From Chiridota heheva (lineage: Eukaryota > Echinodermata > Holothuroidea > Apodida > Chiridotidae), in NCBI GenBank assembly GCA_020152595.1, contig JAIGNY010002621.1:933501-997500 (forward strand): a DNA stretch of 64,000 nt, in the 5' to 3' direction. Made by a program: the position numbers and the translations under genes. The notes under the pieces are model-generated. The model saw only the letters and a list, made by a program, of their open reading frames with translations, had not been told where the DNA came from and made no database searches. Below are positions 44,938 through 56,868 of this stretch, in pieces; position 1 is the first letter of the stretch; the number at the start of each line of letters is the position of its first letter.

Positions 44938-45275
44938 ATGCGATAAACCATGAAAATATGCGATAAACCATGAAAATAAGTTATAAACCATGAAAATAAG
45001 CGATAAACTATGAAAATATGCAATAAATCATGAAAATATGCATTAAACCATGAAAATATGCGATAAACCATACAAATATGAGATAAACCATGAAAATATG
45101 CAATAAACCATATAAATATGCAATCAACCATGAAAATATGCAATGAACCATTAAAAGATGCGATAAACCATGAAAAGATGCGGAAAACCATGAAAAAATG
45201 CAACAAACCATGAAAATATGCAATAAACCATGAAAATATGCGATAAACCATTAAAATATGCAACAAACCATGGAA
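44938..45275. repeat. 20 bp minisatellite, about 17 copies
   Basis: Unit ATGCGATAAACCATGAAAAT, starting about 260 bp after the cyclase stop, hence possibly in its 3' UTR. Open minus-strand frames (aromatic-rich) are a repeat artefact. Confidence 0.93.
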
Positions 45276-45393
45276 ACCGGGTAAAATTGACTCACAATAG
45301 CTCGACATTCAGCGAGACTCGCTTTTAATAAATCTGTATACAAGGATTTTCTGTGCAAGGAACGACATGCAAAATGCTTATTGGGTTTTCAAG

Positions 45394-45796
45394 CACTGGC
45401 GTAGCATGAGAAAGGAGGGGGAGTGGGTCAGGGTAATGCCCCTCAATCCCACACCAAAAACAAAACGCACATCAAAACAATTACGAGACCCATGACCCGT
45501 AATGTTACTATGCCTGCCCGGTGGTTCTACTACAGTTGTTGACGAATGAGCAATGAGCAATTCAATTTTACAAACTCTATATATAATGCACAACTTCAGA
45601 TTGTGTGACACATATCACACAGACAGTTACCCCCCCCCCTCTTCCATAAAAAAAAAAAAAAAAATGATGATGGTGGTTGTGGTGATGGTGGTGATGATGA
45701 TGATGATGTTGGTGGTGGTGGTGGTGTTGATGGTGGTGATGATGATGATAAATATTAATAACAATAATAATAATAGTATTAATACTAATAATAGTA

Positions 45797-45884
<88 letters not shown>

Positions 45885-46155
45885 TAATAATAAATTAAGT
45901 GGGGCTTTGCGCTACATCCAAAGCAATGTCGCCTTATTTTCGGTTACCCCCATCAAAAATACCTCTTGCCGCTCATGTTTGCCTCCCCCTCCCCACCAAA
46001 AAAAAAAAAAGAAGACAATTTTAAATTACAAATATTGGTTGGAGCAAAAGATTGTGGGGGAGTGGCTTGGATAAAATATTTTAAAGAAATCAATTGCAAC
46101 CGCAAGTAACATTCATGAAAATGATTGCAGAAAATTACTCCTCACTTCGCCACTG
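45394..46155. mobile_element. possible hAT-like MITE containing microsatellites
   Basis: Left CACTGGCGTAGC and right CGCCACTG are inverted; the interior has (GGTGAT)n (45665-45750) and (AAT)n (45750-45893) tracts. No target duplication was found, so the limits are uncertain. Confidence 0.35.
45660..45893. repeat. GATGGT-rich and (AAT)n microsatellites
   Basis: A poly-A run, then GATGGTGGT-type triplets, then about 30 AAT triplets. Open frames of poly-Asn or poly-Leu here are not genes. Confidence 0.98.
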
Positions 46156-46439
46156 GTCTTAGCTGTATGTCTTAGTATTGTTAATGTGTGTAATATTTTA
46201 TGTTTCAGTAAATAATGATAAAAGTTACGATATCCTATCTACATACGAAATGATGTCACTGTACATAGATTTGAGGGTATTTTGCTACAACACGCCCGTC
46301 GGGAACTTTTAGCCCCTCGTCGGAGAATGTTATTCTATATGTCAGGGAACAGTATGAATGCAACTGACATGTCTCAGCGGCGTAAAAAGATATTTAAAAT
46401 TAAGGAAGGGGGGACAGATTTGATTTTTGTCCAAACAAA

Positions 46440-46720
46440 CCTACAACAATATACGAGTCTCTTATGAAGATTTCACAAAAATTGATGGAAATTTCACAAA
46501 AATTAAAGAAAATTTTACAAGAATTGATGCAAATTTTAAATGAAGATTTCGTGAAAACTGAAAATGAAAAAAAACTTTTCAAAAATAAAGAAATTTTCCC
46601 AAAAATTTCTTAAAAACTGAAAATAAATTCCCGAAAATGAAGAAAACTTTTCGAAAATTGAAGCAAACTTGATCATGAATATTAAAGATTTCTCGAAAAT
46701 TGAAGATTTCCAGAAGAAAA
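46440..46720. repeat. degenerate AAAATTGAAGAAAATTTT repeat
   Basis: Imperfect ~24-30 bp units, the same dispersed type as in 14455-15260 and 41070-41180. Confidence 0.6.
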
Positions 46721-46878
46721 GATGCCATGATGGAACTGACTCTTCAAAATCAATTCGTAAGAACTTCATTATTGGGGGGCCGAAATGATTCTTGGCCACC
46801 CCAATAAAGTTATTAAGGGGCCTTGCCCCGCTCCCCCCCCCCTTGCCTGCCACCTGTTTATATGGCACTGTTGTCTCT

Positions 46879-47757
46879 ATGCAACCCCAAAAGGACCACA
46901 TATGATGGAACTGTCAACTTATTTCATGAATGTATCTACTTATATCATGGAGGTATCAACTTATTTGGCAATTTTTTTGAAGATGATATCAACTGATGAT
47001 TGTTATCTTATTGTCCTATCACTTCGTAATAGATGTATGTTTCCACACCATCATCAAATGTGGTCATGTTTGGCGACCTCAGACAACAGTATGTGAAGCT
47101 CCAGCTATTCATTTGTCGAAAGAATGCAAATACTGATTGGCTACTTCGGAAATATTGAATAAGTATAATATTATGAGGTAAACATACAATTGGTCTATAG
47201 TATGACTCATGAATATATTAAACTATCACATATTCGGTCGCCGGACATTTTGAATATCCGGGACTCTTTGTCGGTAAAGAAGTGCTACAATTTGTGCACA
47301 AGTGAACACCACGCTTTATTCTACGTATGCACGATACATTTATTTCAAACTTCAAAATGATCTTTTCTACGAAATTTCCTTCACATCTGCAACAATTTCC
47401 TGCAAAATTACCAAAGCGAACGTAGAGGATTTAGGCCTCTAAAGGTGACCGAATTCACACTGGCTGTAATGGTAAAATGCTTTTGTTTTCAACAACAAAA
47501 TGGTTGTTCAGATTTACGCACGTTATTGTGATGTCATCCTGAATACTCGAATAGTGAGTTTGCCGAGAAGACCACATTTGATCGTGGTGTGGAAGCACAA
47601 ATACTAATACCTTCATCAAATAAGTTGACACCTTCATCACATAAGTTGATACCTTCACTATATACGTTGAGTCGATACCGTCACCATAGAAGTTGGTACC
47701 ATCATGAAATATGTTGACCCCCCCTCCATCACATGTTGTCCTTTTGGTGTTCCATAC
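46879..47757. repeat. long inverted repeat (foldback-like), ~210 bp arms
   Basis: Arms 46879-47092 and 47546-47757 are imperfect inverted copies. Both contain CCAAAAGGAC, several ATGATGGARGTRTCAACTTA units and TCCACACCA..ATCAAATGTGGTC. Each arm is itself made of ~18-20 bp tandem units. The loop is about 450 bp, non-coding. Confidence 0.75.
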
Positions 47758-50508
47758 TAATCACAGGATTATTTACTTAACATGATGGTCTGATGGTTAC
47801 TATTGTGAAGCGCCTTGTAAGTGATATTAAAGGCACAGACAGTAGGCCTAACCAATCATCAGTCGGGCTCACCAAAAAGATATCGTCGCAGGAAAGTAAC
47901 GTTGTCCTACAAAGTCCAAAAATGCCATATTGCGATGATCACATTCTAAGTTATTACTTTTTAATGTATTTCTTTGAATTATTTTAACAATGTTGCGATA
48001 TCTTCTTTTGTATGTGATATAATCATAAGACAATTATCTAAAAAGAAGCTTATATAGTTTCAGAACATTTTCCAATAAACAACACAATTTGACCAAAATT
48101 GAACTTAAGACAACTTAACTTTCCTGCAACGATATATAAATGGGTTGTTCCTTACTGTCCTTTGCTATCATGATGGGGCCTCTTCAGTTAAATGTCTGGC
48201 CTACCAAATTTTTGTTTATATATTGGGCCTTCCATTCTGTCTCTTCTTGTAATGAGGGTCCCTTCAATCATAGGTCGGGCCCACTAAAAAGGATAGATTT
48301 AATAGTTAGTATTAAATGTAGAAAGTGTGAATGGAATCTCGTTCAGCCCCTTCATCTTGACAACGAGTTTGACCCCTTTAATCTGAAGGCGGGCCCCTCC
48401 AAAATGGGCTCATTTCCGGTGTCTAGGGGTTTCAAATATCAGAAAATGCTCATTTAAATGGCTGCACTAAAGCCCCAATGCCCCTTGCTACACTACTATG
48501 ATCAAAATGGTACAATATCCTTTTTGGAAGAAGAGGACGAGAAACTGTTAGCATTAATTGGTATGGATAAGTTATTAATTGTGAAAAGGGTTAGCCCCTC
48601 CCTTTGGGGAGGCGTCCCCCTATCAGGCAATACTGACGCCACCACTGGCAATATTTTATTTCCATGGTAAGTATAGTTGGCGTTGAGCAAGAAAATGGCA
48701 GGTCTGGAGATAGAGCTGACATTTTTTATGAAATATTCATCCTTTGAAAGATGACAGCTGGGCATTGGATGTAATGCACCATGTGCATGGCAGACAAATG
48801 ACTTTAGGATGTGGGAGATTCTTACTCTCAAATGTAATATTTGAAAAAGTTGGTTAAATTGGTTCCAGACATTTGTAAACAATGACATTCAATGACTGTA
48901 GTTTTTGTTTGTTGTCTTTGGCAATTAAGAAATCATATTAGAAATGCTGGCCAAATACTTATGGTATAATTGGTTGAATGCACAGAACACCCTCCTTACT
49001 TCTCTATAACTTTCCTTCTCAATGTCCATAATATTATCCAAAAATGGGAAGGGGGGAGGGGAACAAACCCAGCATGCCCAGAGCCACTGTCAATGTTTTT
49101 TTTATCCTAGTATCTTTGTTTGAATTTTTATTAAGTGTTTAGTGGGTTTGTGAGGAAGAGAGGGGGCCAAATATAACATGTGGGGGTCATGACCCTTTGC
49201 TTAATGTACCTACATCAGTCAATTGTCTGCTTCTATATCAATTAAATGATGGGAAAACAAACTTGTATAATTTTGATCTTTTCAAACATTATTATTCTAT
49301 ATGATAAATTGGATATAAAAGATGGACGCAGCAGTTCCATTGTTCACCTGAACTATTAATACTTGCATAATGAAGATATAAATGTATTCTAAATCCTTCT
49401 TTTACACCTGGAGGATCCAGCCTTATAATATCTGTGCAAGAAGACAGCTCTCTGAACAGTAATTACAGACAAAAAATACATAAGGACTATGAAAATTTGT
49501 AAACAAGAAGTATGATTAGTTATCTGCTTCTTTCATTTAATGAGTTTCATCATTTTGTAACATGTGATCCACTTACCTACGTTACATAATTCTACCAACT
49601 TTTCATATCGGAATTGGCAATTTCTGTAAAAGTAATTTAGATAATGTCACATGGCCATAATTCAAGTGTCATTTATGAACCAATGGTATAATAGGGGAAT
49701 CTTTTTATCCAATCAAACACTAGGGGAATCTTGGCCGTCTGCACAATTCATGCACAGTATGGGACAAATGGCATACAAAAAATGCTTTGTTATACATGTA
49801 TGTGCATACATTGTTTCTTACAAATTTGTCCTCCAAACCTGCACCTGATTGGTTGGATAACAAATGGAAACTTTCCCCCAGCAGTTGATTGATTGAAGTA
49901 CGGAACCTATAACGTTTGGCTAAATTCAGTTTTAAAAGGTCTATAGCAATAGACAAGTCTGCATATTTTAATTAAAATGTTGCTCATGTTATGTATGACT
50001 GCACCCTTTTAATACAAAGGTCAAATAGAAGGAGTGGCCGATTTTTATATAAAATCTTACAATATTGTAAAGCAAACTTTCTTTATACTTTCTTTGCATT
50101 CCCAAAGACATCACCAGAAGATCCCATTACACTTATTCTTTCATAATTCAAAATTTGTGACTTGCAATTTTGTTTTTGTTAATTTCTTTAACATATCTGC
50201 ACATTTTTTGGTGTCAGTGTTGATGTAGTAAACAGGAGCACATTTCTGGCCCATTTCATTAAAAATATTTAATGAATTTCAGCATTTATTTATGCAAAAA
50301 ATGTTATACAATAGCCTTATTATTTCTTGAAATGTGTGGCTTTCCAGCTACATCCCTATGTAAACCTAGAGCAGAAGAGCTTCAAAGAAAGTTCCCTATT
50401 GTGGAAAACATAAATAGTACTTTAGCAAGTTGTGCTGAACAACAAAAGTGTACCCCTTGAAGGCAAAAAGAACTCAAACCTTTTTTTAAATTTAATTGTG
50501 TTTATCTA

Positions 50509-50653
50509 AGGAAAGGCTTACAATTCCAACTGCCCAGACATGGCCAGTGATGTCATGCTTCAGTATATATATACACAAAAGTGTATACTATTTATGCACT
50601 GAAGCATAACATCACTGGCCATGTCTGGGCAGTTAAAATTGTAAGCCTTTCCT
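50509..50653. repeat. 145 bp near-perfect hairpin
   Basis: Left arm 50509-50565 (AGGAAAGGCTTACAATT... ATGCTTCAGT) pairs with 50597-50653 with about three mismatches. The centre is a TA-rich loop with GTATATATATACAC. Candidates are a foldback MITE or a miRNA-like precursor. Confidence 0.85.
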
Positions 50654-51791
50654 AATTCGAGAAGTCCTTATGTAATATTTCCAGAACCTGTTTTACTCAA
50701 TATGTAGAGGAGTTATCCATCTTTATTTCTTCATACAGCTGCCAGTGTTTTAATTACTTTGAATGATTTCTTGTTGCTTTTGTAATCCTCCACCATTTTG
50801 ATGGCAAATTTACTAAAGATTTTGTACATGTCTTTTAAATCAGTTGTATTTGTAAATCTCACATATCAATAAATGTTCATCATTGAGTTTCTCTCTGAGT
50901 TTTGCTTAACTTTTTCCAACCTCATGTATTAATCACTGTCATTGTCCACTTACATAAAACACACACACTCCGATAAAGTGTAGGTTATTGCCAAAGTGAC
51001 CAGATTCTACTAAATAAATGTTTGGATAAAGATGCACTACATATTATATTCTGCATGCAGGTACACACCATAATTGGATCACAAACAGGGCAAAGACGCT
51101 TAAAGTACATGTCATAATGTTGAATATAATATGAAAGTTTTTATATTAGGTCCAACTTATTAGAATAAAAAAATATTGGAATCATAAAACATAAATGTGT
51201 GAGGAAAAAAATGTTCACTAGTGACACTTATACAATCTTCTTCATTCGATCTAGCAGATCACACTTCCAAGATCTTTGTAAACATTAAAAAAAAATTGTG
51301 ATGTAGCTGGTAGAAGGCACCTTGATCGACGACCATTACAGAAAATTTGTCAAGTTTTGACAAGCTTTGTAGAATTAAGTTATTGATGATGGTTAAAAAA
51401 GTATTTTCCAGCAACACAAATAGGGATATGATCAAGTCTCAATATAAACAGTTCAACTTCACACCTTTGCAAATGAATAGAAAATAATGTACTTTCATTT
51501 TCTTAAACAAAAAGGCCTCCAAATGAAAGACGTGTTCTCCTTTTCCCTGTAATTACATGAAATTATAACTAGAAGTTAGAAAATGGAACTGTATTGTCTT
51601 TAGCATATGTAAAAAGTTGCATAAACTTTCAGGCATCTTAAAATCAAGCATTTTTTAATTATACAGCTTATTTTGTCACTATGCGTCACTAGTCCTCAAA
51701 AGTATCTATAGAATATTTCACTGATTTACATATAGTTCAGCCGGGCACTTTAGTAACATTAGTCAAACAATATATTTTTCAATGTTCATTC

Positions 51792-52643
51792 TTTTAAAAA
51801 CTTTGAAAAATTCAGATGTAATTTTTGCACCAAACAGCACTGTTACTGTAAATTATATCTTACATCTTTTAAGATGACAATTAATTTAAACTTAAATATA
51901 AATCTGAGTATTTAAATTGAATTGAAAAGTTAATTTGTTTACATGATCCAAATAACAATATTTAATATATTATTAATTCAAGCAGAATACATTATATAGA
52001 TAGATAGATAGATAGTAGATAGAAAGACAGATAGAAAGAAAGATAGATATCAAAACAATACAATATTTCAATAATTATGTCAACCACTCCAAAATATAAT
52101 CTTTGTTATTTTCAATTAGAAATCCCTGATAACCAATGCACGATCAGTATAAAATCATCTACGGCTCTTCTCAGGCTTCTACAGCTTTGGCATGCAGTTT
52201 TAAAAACTTAATACAAATTCAAATGTAATTCTTGCACCAAACAGCACTGTCACTGTCAATTATATCTCACGTCTTTTAAGATGACAATTAACTTAAACTT
52301 AAATATAAATCTGAGTATCAAATTGAATTGAAAAGTTAATTTGTTTACATGATCCAAATAACAATCTTTAATATATTATTAGTTCAAGCAGAATACATAT
52401 AGATATATATATATATATATATACATTTAGATATATATATAGATAAATAGAGATAGATAGATAGAGATAGATAGATAGAAATAGATAGATAGATATCAAA
52501 ATAATACAATATTTCTATAATTATGTCAACCACTCCAAAATATAATCTTTGTTATTTTCAATTAGAAATCCCTGATAATTAATGCACGATCAGTATAAAA
52601 TCATGTAAGGCTCTCCTCAGGCTTCTACAGCCTTGGGTGCATG
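51792..52643. repeat. tandem duplication covering the SELENBP1 stop and 3' UTR
   Basis: Copy 1 (51792-52197) and copy 2 (52198-52643) are about 90% alike by eye over their length, from TTTAAAAACTT through CACCAAACAGCACTG and a GATA microsatellite to CAGGCTTCTACAGC and CATG. Copy 2 overlaps the last codons and stop of the SELENBP1 gene; copy 1 is therefore a relic of the same end lying further downstream in the transcript. Confidence 0.9.
51985..52050. repeat. GATA tetranucleotide tract
   Basis: Imperfect (GATA)n/(GAAA)n in copy 1 of the tandem duplication. The matching tract in copy 2 (about 52398-52495) is longer and begins with TA repeats. Confidence 0.9.
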
Positions 52644-52817
52644 TTCTCTGTCTCCACTATGAAGATATCGGAGGAGCAATCTCCCCCTGGGTATCTCATT
52701 TCATGGGCAAGACATGGACCATCTGGTTCATTCCCAAAGTCCACAAGGAAGTTCTCGTTGAGTGTCAGGCCACCTTTGTTTGTATCTACATCCAACTGAA
52801 GCAGCACAGAGCCAGTC
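52625..52817 (-). CDS. SELENBP1: SELENBP1 last exon
   Basis: 193 bp, starts in phase 2 after ATTAG (rev.), ends TAG at 52627-52625. The coding end lies in copy 2 of a local tandem duplication, and the ten-residue extension relative to the usual end may stem from this. Confidence 0.95.
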
Positions 52818-55800
52818 CTAATACAGATATGAAAATGTTTCCAGTTGAGGTAAAAACATTTACGACATGTCTTCTTGGTAAAAGCATTTTTCAATTGTTA
52901 CATACAAAGTGTGGGACAGCAGAGTCTGAACATAAATGTGGACATAAAATACGATTATGACAGACTTTTTTTTCTTTTCTTAGACAACTTTGATTAATTA
53001 CTTCTTACTTTCCATATTGTGAAACAGTAATGAACCTACAGCACAAGCCCACAGTAATTGATAGTAACTTTTCAAGTTACACTGATCCTATGTTAATTGC
53101 ACCTTTTGTTATTTGCTACTCTTATACAGAACGCTCAAATTTCAGAGGTGGGACATGCATGTTGCAACCTTGTAGTAACCTGTAAAATTAATCAATCAGT
53201 CACCACAATCCTTAAATGATATTGTAGCAAGGTGTAGTAAGCAGAAGAAAGGGGGTTTCCCTCCCACCCAAGAAAATGTAACCTTCCCAGTTACATACTT
53301 ATACTGGAAAGTTACTCAAATAAATATTGTAAAATTGAAGGAAAATTACTCAGCAAAAGGTGAATCTCAGAAGAATGATTTTTCTTTCTTTCTAAACAAA
53401 TTGTCCTTTTTCAACCACACTTATTTAAGAAAGTGAAATAAGAAAATCATTAACCAGTATTTTCAAATAATGGCACTAAATGGTGCATAAGTGCATGAGT
53501 TTGAAAAAAAAACCTACAGGATTATCACCATGATTTTTAATTTTCAATTATATGATGGAGAACTTATAAAGAAACAATATGGTGAGTGAAAAACCATGTT
53601 GACATCTTAATTATGGCATTTAGAAGTTATAGCATTTCAAAGATTTTACCAGCATGTTGAAAAGTGACTTAAAGTGTACATTGTGATGTCATAACTGCAG
53701 ATCCAAGATATTTCTTCGAATTCAATTAGAGTGTAAGGTACATGAGTTGATAAGCAAATCATGTTCTTGCAAAGTGCATGATATACCCGATCTCAAAAAT
53801 TCAACAAAATGTTTCCAACTTAGAAACAGGCAATGAAGTTTCAAATGAATACCTAGACATTGTCTTGGATCTGTAATTATGACATCACCACAAGGATTAT
53901 GACATCACCACAAGGATTATGACATCACCACAAGGCCACTTTTCAACACACTGGTGAAGATATCAACATACCTTCTTCACCAACTTGTTTGTTTCAATCC
54001 TACATCATATAAATTAAATTAATAATGTGTGGGAAAATTATGTTAATCATCAAAATGCTGAAAATCACAACTTTTAAGGGTCAATCAAAGGTTATCCTGG
54101 ATACAAACGACCTGACAAACACTGTATGCAGAGGCAGGAGGATTTGAGGGGGCAAAGGGGACACTTGCCACCCACTTTTTTTCTCCTAATTTGTATGTTG
54201 ATTTTTATCTTCATCTTAGCGTAATTTTCTCCCCCCACCCACTTTTGAATTCCCCCCCCACCCACTTTTGAATTCCCCCCCCACCCACTTTTGAATTCCC
54301 CCCCCCACACTTTCAGTCGGCAAATCCCACCCATGACTGCATGTATGATTTTTTTCACATGCAATAATGTAAAATTCTACTTCATTCTCAAATTCTGAAT
54401 GTCCAAGTGTAGCACTGGTAGCTGGAATGCTAATAGATGCAGTTTATCTCTCTTTGGGTATATATGCATTGGGTAATCTTCTTAACTTCTGAACATGAAC
54501 CCCCAAGCCCAATGGAAGTACACAAGAGGTTATAAACAATTACAAAAGGTTGAGTAATACTTTCACAGGATTGTGCTAGAAGCCAGTCAAGATTTGCCTT
54601 ATATGAAGGTTGGCACAAGAAAAACACTAGGCATTTCAAAGAATGTTTGTTATCTTCTATAAATCTCATCCATTGGTGGTGATGTTTAAGTTGAGTGCTT
54701 TCACACAATTGTTATGAAATAATTGGCATCAGAAATACACTCCTTTGAAGAAGTATAATTCCTAGAATTCTTTGGGAGTTATAGTAATATTCATCAGTAC
54801 ATCTAACATTTAAAATTTCAGAATTTGCCATCAAACTGAAACAACAAACTGATGGAAAACTAAAAATGTTTTTTCAACAAATAAGTTTGAAAGTGTCTTA
54901 ATCAATGAAGAAAAGAAGGAAAGAAAAAAAAAAAAAAATCAGCACCAAATTACTTTGTTAGAATGTTAAATCCTTCCGAGCCTGTGGGCTTGTGCTTATC
55001 CCCAGTTTCAGGCACATGGCAGCACTTGGCTTCCCCAGGATGGGGCCATGATTGCAGCTAGGCTATCACTCCCCTGATATTTATTTCACAGTGACATGGA
55101 TACAAGCAATGGGAAATGAAGTGTCTTGCTCAAGAACACATCTTTTCTTGTTTTGTAATCAAATCCAGCACCTTTGAAGTGCAAGTATGATGCTTTACCA
55201 TTCTGTATTTAAAACATATAAGATGATATGTGGTGCGACTTGCTATGAAATAGATTCTAGTGACTTTTATCTGAAATATTTAATGTCTGCAATAAACACA
55301 ATTTTTAAAGAAACTTCCTTCTATAACCCTCAGTCATTTATGAAGGACATGTTTAGCAAAGAAACTTGAATAAGTGATGAATAAAAACAATTTAATTCAA
55401 CATAGATTATTTCAGAAAATCTATTTAAAAAAAAAAAAAAAAAAACAGTTGAAGATCCATTGAAAATATACAGATTTAAGGTTTTTTTTTCTTCTTCGAA
55501 TTTTAGGTTTAAATCATTCCAGACAATGTGCATATTTGTAAATTCATTTCAATTGCTCTCCAGTTTCCTTGTTAAATCATTAGTTTTAATCCTGTCTCTT
55601 TGGTTAAAAGAGAACTTACTATATTATCAATTTTGCATATTAAAATTAGAAATTAAATTAAAAACAAAAACTACCACTGATTATAGCTAGGATATGAAAT
55701 ATAATCTTTTCACAAAATTTGATGCTCTTTCTCACAAGTATGAATTTACTTATTTAAAAAAGTACTATTAATATCTGTTCATGACAAGCAATCAGACAAT

Positions 55801-56868
55801 GCTCTGCCCTTTCTGCAATTCCATCCATGAACATAATCAAATGAGTATCACGTTATATATTTCATGTAAGGATGAATTTGGAAAAGCAAAAAAAACAACT
55901 CAATTTCTTTCTCCAGGCAAGAAACAATATAGACCGTAGCTTTAGATAAATCATGGATCCTTAATTATTCAGAAAAAATTACATAACAGTGCTAAAAAAA
56001 AGGAGGAATTACTAACGTCATTAAATCTGGATAAAACTGGTTATCCCATGCACTGTAGAGAGACATGGTAACATATAGCCTCTTCCCATCCAAGCTGAGC
56101 TGGATCATCTGGGCTCCACCTGTGATACGACGACCTTTGACATACAGAGGGTCAGGCTGCTTGGTCAGTTCTTTATCATCGACAACCTTCACAGGGCCAT
56201 CCGAAACAATTGAGCCACCCAGGAAGACCTGATCAAATACAGAAAGATGCAGATACAGTATCATAAATTCTAAATAAAACTGATGGCTATTCTGAATAGA
56301 ATCACAACGTTATCAATCTTACTATGAACTTCCATACTCATATTAGTTTAATGCCAGCAAGCAAGAAAATCACACACAATATGGCTTCAGCGTATAGTGA
56401 AAGCAATACAATGAACTTGGTGAATAACTGTTTTCCTGCCTCATGCCTACCCGATTACCAAGAATTCAGCCTAGTGTATCAAAAACAAAAAACACATGTA
56501 AACACCATTTATTATTCATTGATGTTGGGATATGTTATCACTTAACAAAATGTTGCGTGGGCACTTATTAGAGCATGGGCCTTATTACGTCGAATATGGT
56601 AATTGTTCACCTCTGGACTTAAGGGTTCTTTTTAATAAGCCAGCTATATTGTAATGCTCCAGGAGTCAATTTACATGAAAGTTAAATGCTTATAACTGTC
56701 AGTTAGAGAAAAACACAGATATTATAATAACACAAGGAAGACCCACCTGTCCAACAAGCTTCGGATTGCGTCTGTCTTTGATATCATACTGTCGGATGTC
56801 TCCATGAAGCCAGTTACTGAAGTAGATGAAACGGTCATCCATAGACAAAAGAATGTCAGTGATAAGAC
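52625..56868 (-). CDS. SELENBP1: selenium-binding protein 1 / methanethiol oxidase, 3' part of gene
   Basis: Cytosolic beta-propeller enzyme; the human member oxidises methanethiol to H2S, H2O2 and formaldehyde. Three exons on the minus strand encode about the last 175 residues (vertebrate protein ~472): 56868-56747, 56228-56017 and 52817-52625, with phases 1, 0 and 2 that join perfectly. Motifs in order: [98 protein letters not shown]. All are near-identical to the family. Human ends at ...SSDIWI; here a further ten residues ([10 protein letters not shown]) follow before TAG. The N-terminal exons, including the selenium-binding Cys region, were not found and probably lie to the right of the window or among the repeats at 57-60 kb. 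The gene is convergent with the cyclase. Confidence 0.95.
53500..54075. repeat. imperfect inverted repeat with 20 bp triplication
   Basis: 53640-53715 pairs with 53866-53962 (GATCCAAGA, TGATGTCATAA, GTTGAAAAGTG blocks inverted); weaker similarity extends outward through ATATGATG to ~53500 and ~54075. The right arm has ATTATGACATCACCACAAGG repeated three times (53876-53938). Confidence 0.6.
54225..54310. repeat. 23 bp C-rich tandem repeat, about 3.5 copies
   Basis: Unit ACTTTTGAATTCCCCCCCCACCC-like, starts at 54241, 54264 and 54287. Confidence 0.9.
56017..56228 (-). CDS. SELENBP1: SELENBP1 exon
   Basis: 212 bp, phase 0 to 2, bounded on the minus strand by ATCAG and GTTAGT. Begins [18 protein letters not shown] and includes [18 protein letters not shown], highly conserved propeller segments. 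Confidence 0.95.
56229..56746 (-). other. SELENBP1 intron, 518 bp
   Basis: No feature recognised. Confidence 0.4.
56747..56868 (-). CDS. SELENBP1: SELENBP1 exon
   Basis: 122 bp, phase 1 to 0, bounded on the minus strand by TTTTAG and GTGGGT. Includes [16 protein letters not shown] and [16 protein letters not shown]. The His in WLHGD is invariant in the family. Confidence 0.95.

Larger units (their letters stand above)
44677..52624. other. intergenic spacer between convergent genes
   Basis: About 8 kb with no convincing gene. It contains the repeats listed below, a possible AATAAA at about 45328 for the cyclase transcript, and around 47850-48400 four diverged copies of a CGGGCC.ACCAAAA.GG segment. 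48670-50500 and 50660-51790 show nothing recognised. Confidence 0.6.
52818..56016 (-). other. SELENBP1 intron, 3.2 kb
   Basis: Contains an imperfect inverted repeat (about 53500-54075) with a triple 20 bp repeat, a 23 bp C-rich tandem (54225-54310), poly-A runs near 54925 and 55428-55446, and otherwise nothing recognised. Confidence 0.5.

Noticed and set aside
45553-46074. Poly-Asn / poly-Leu open frames
   Set aside because: AAT and GATGGT microsatellites.
48140-48888. Open frames of 70-128 codons on both strands
   Set aside because: No motif, no splice context or homology, and diverged tandem segments lie in the same place.
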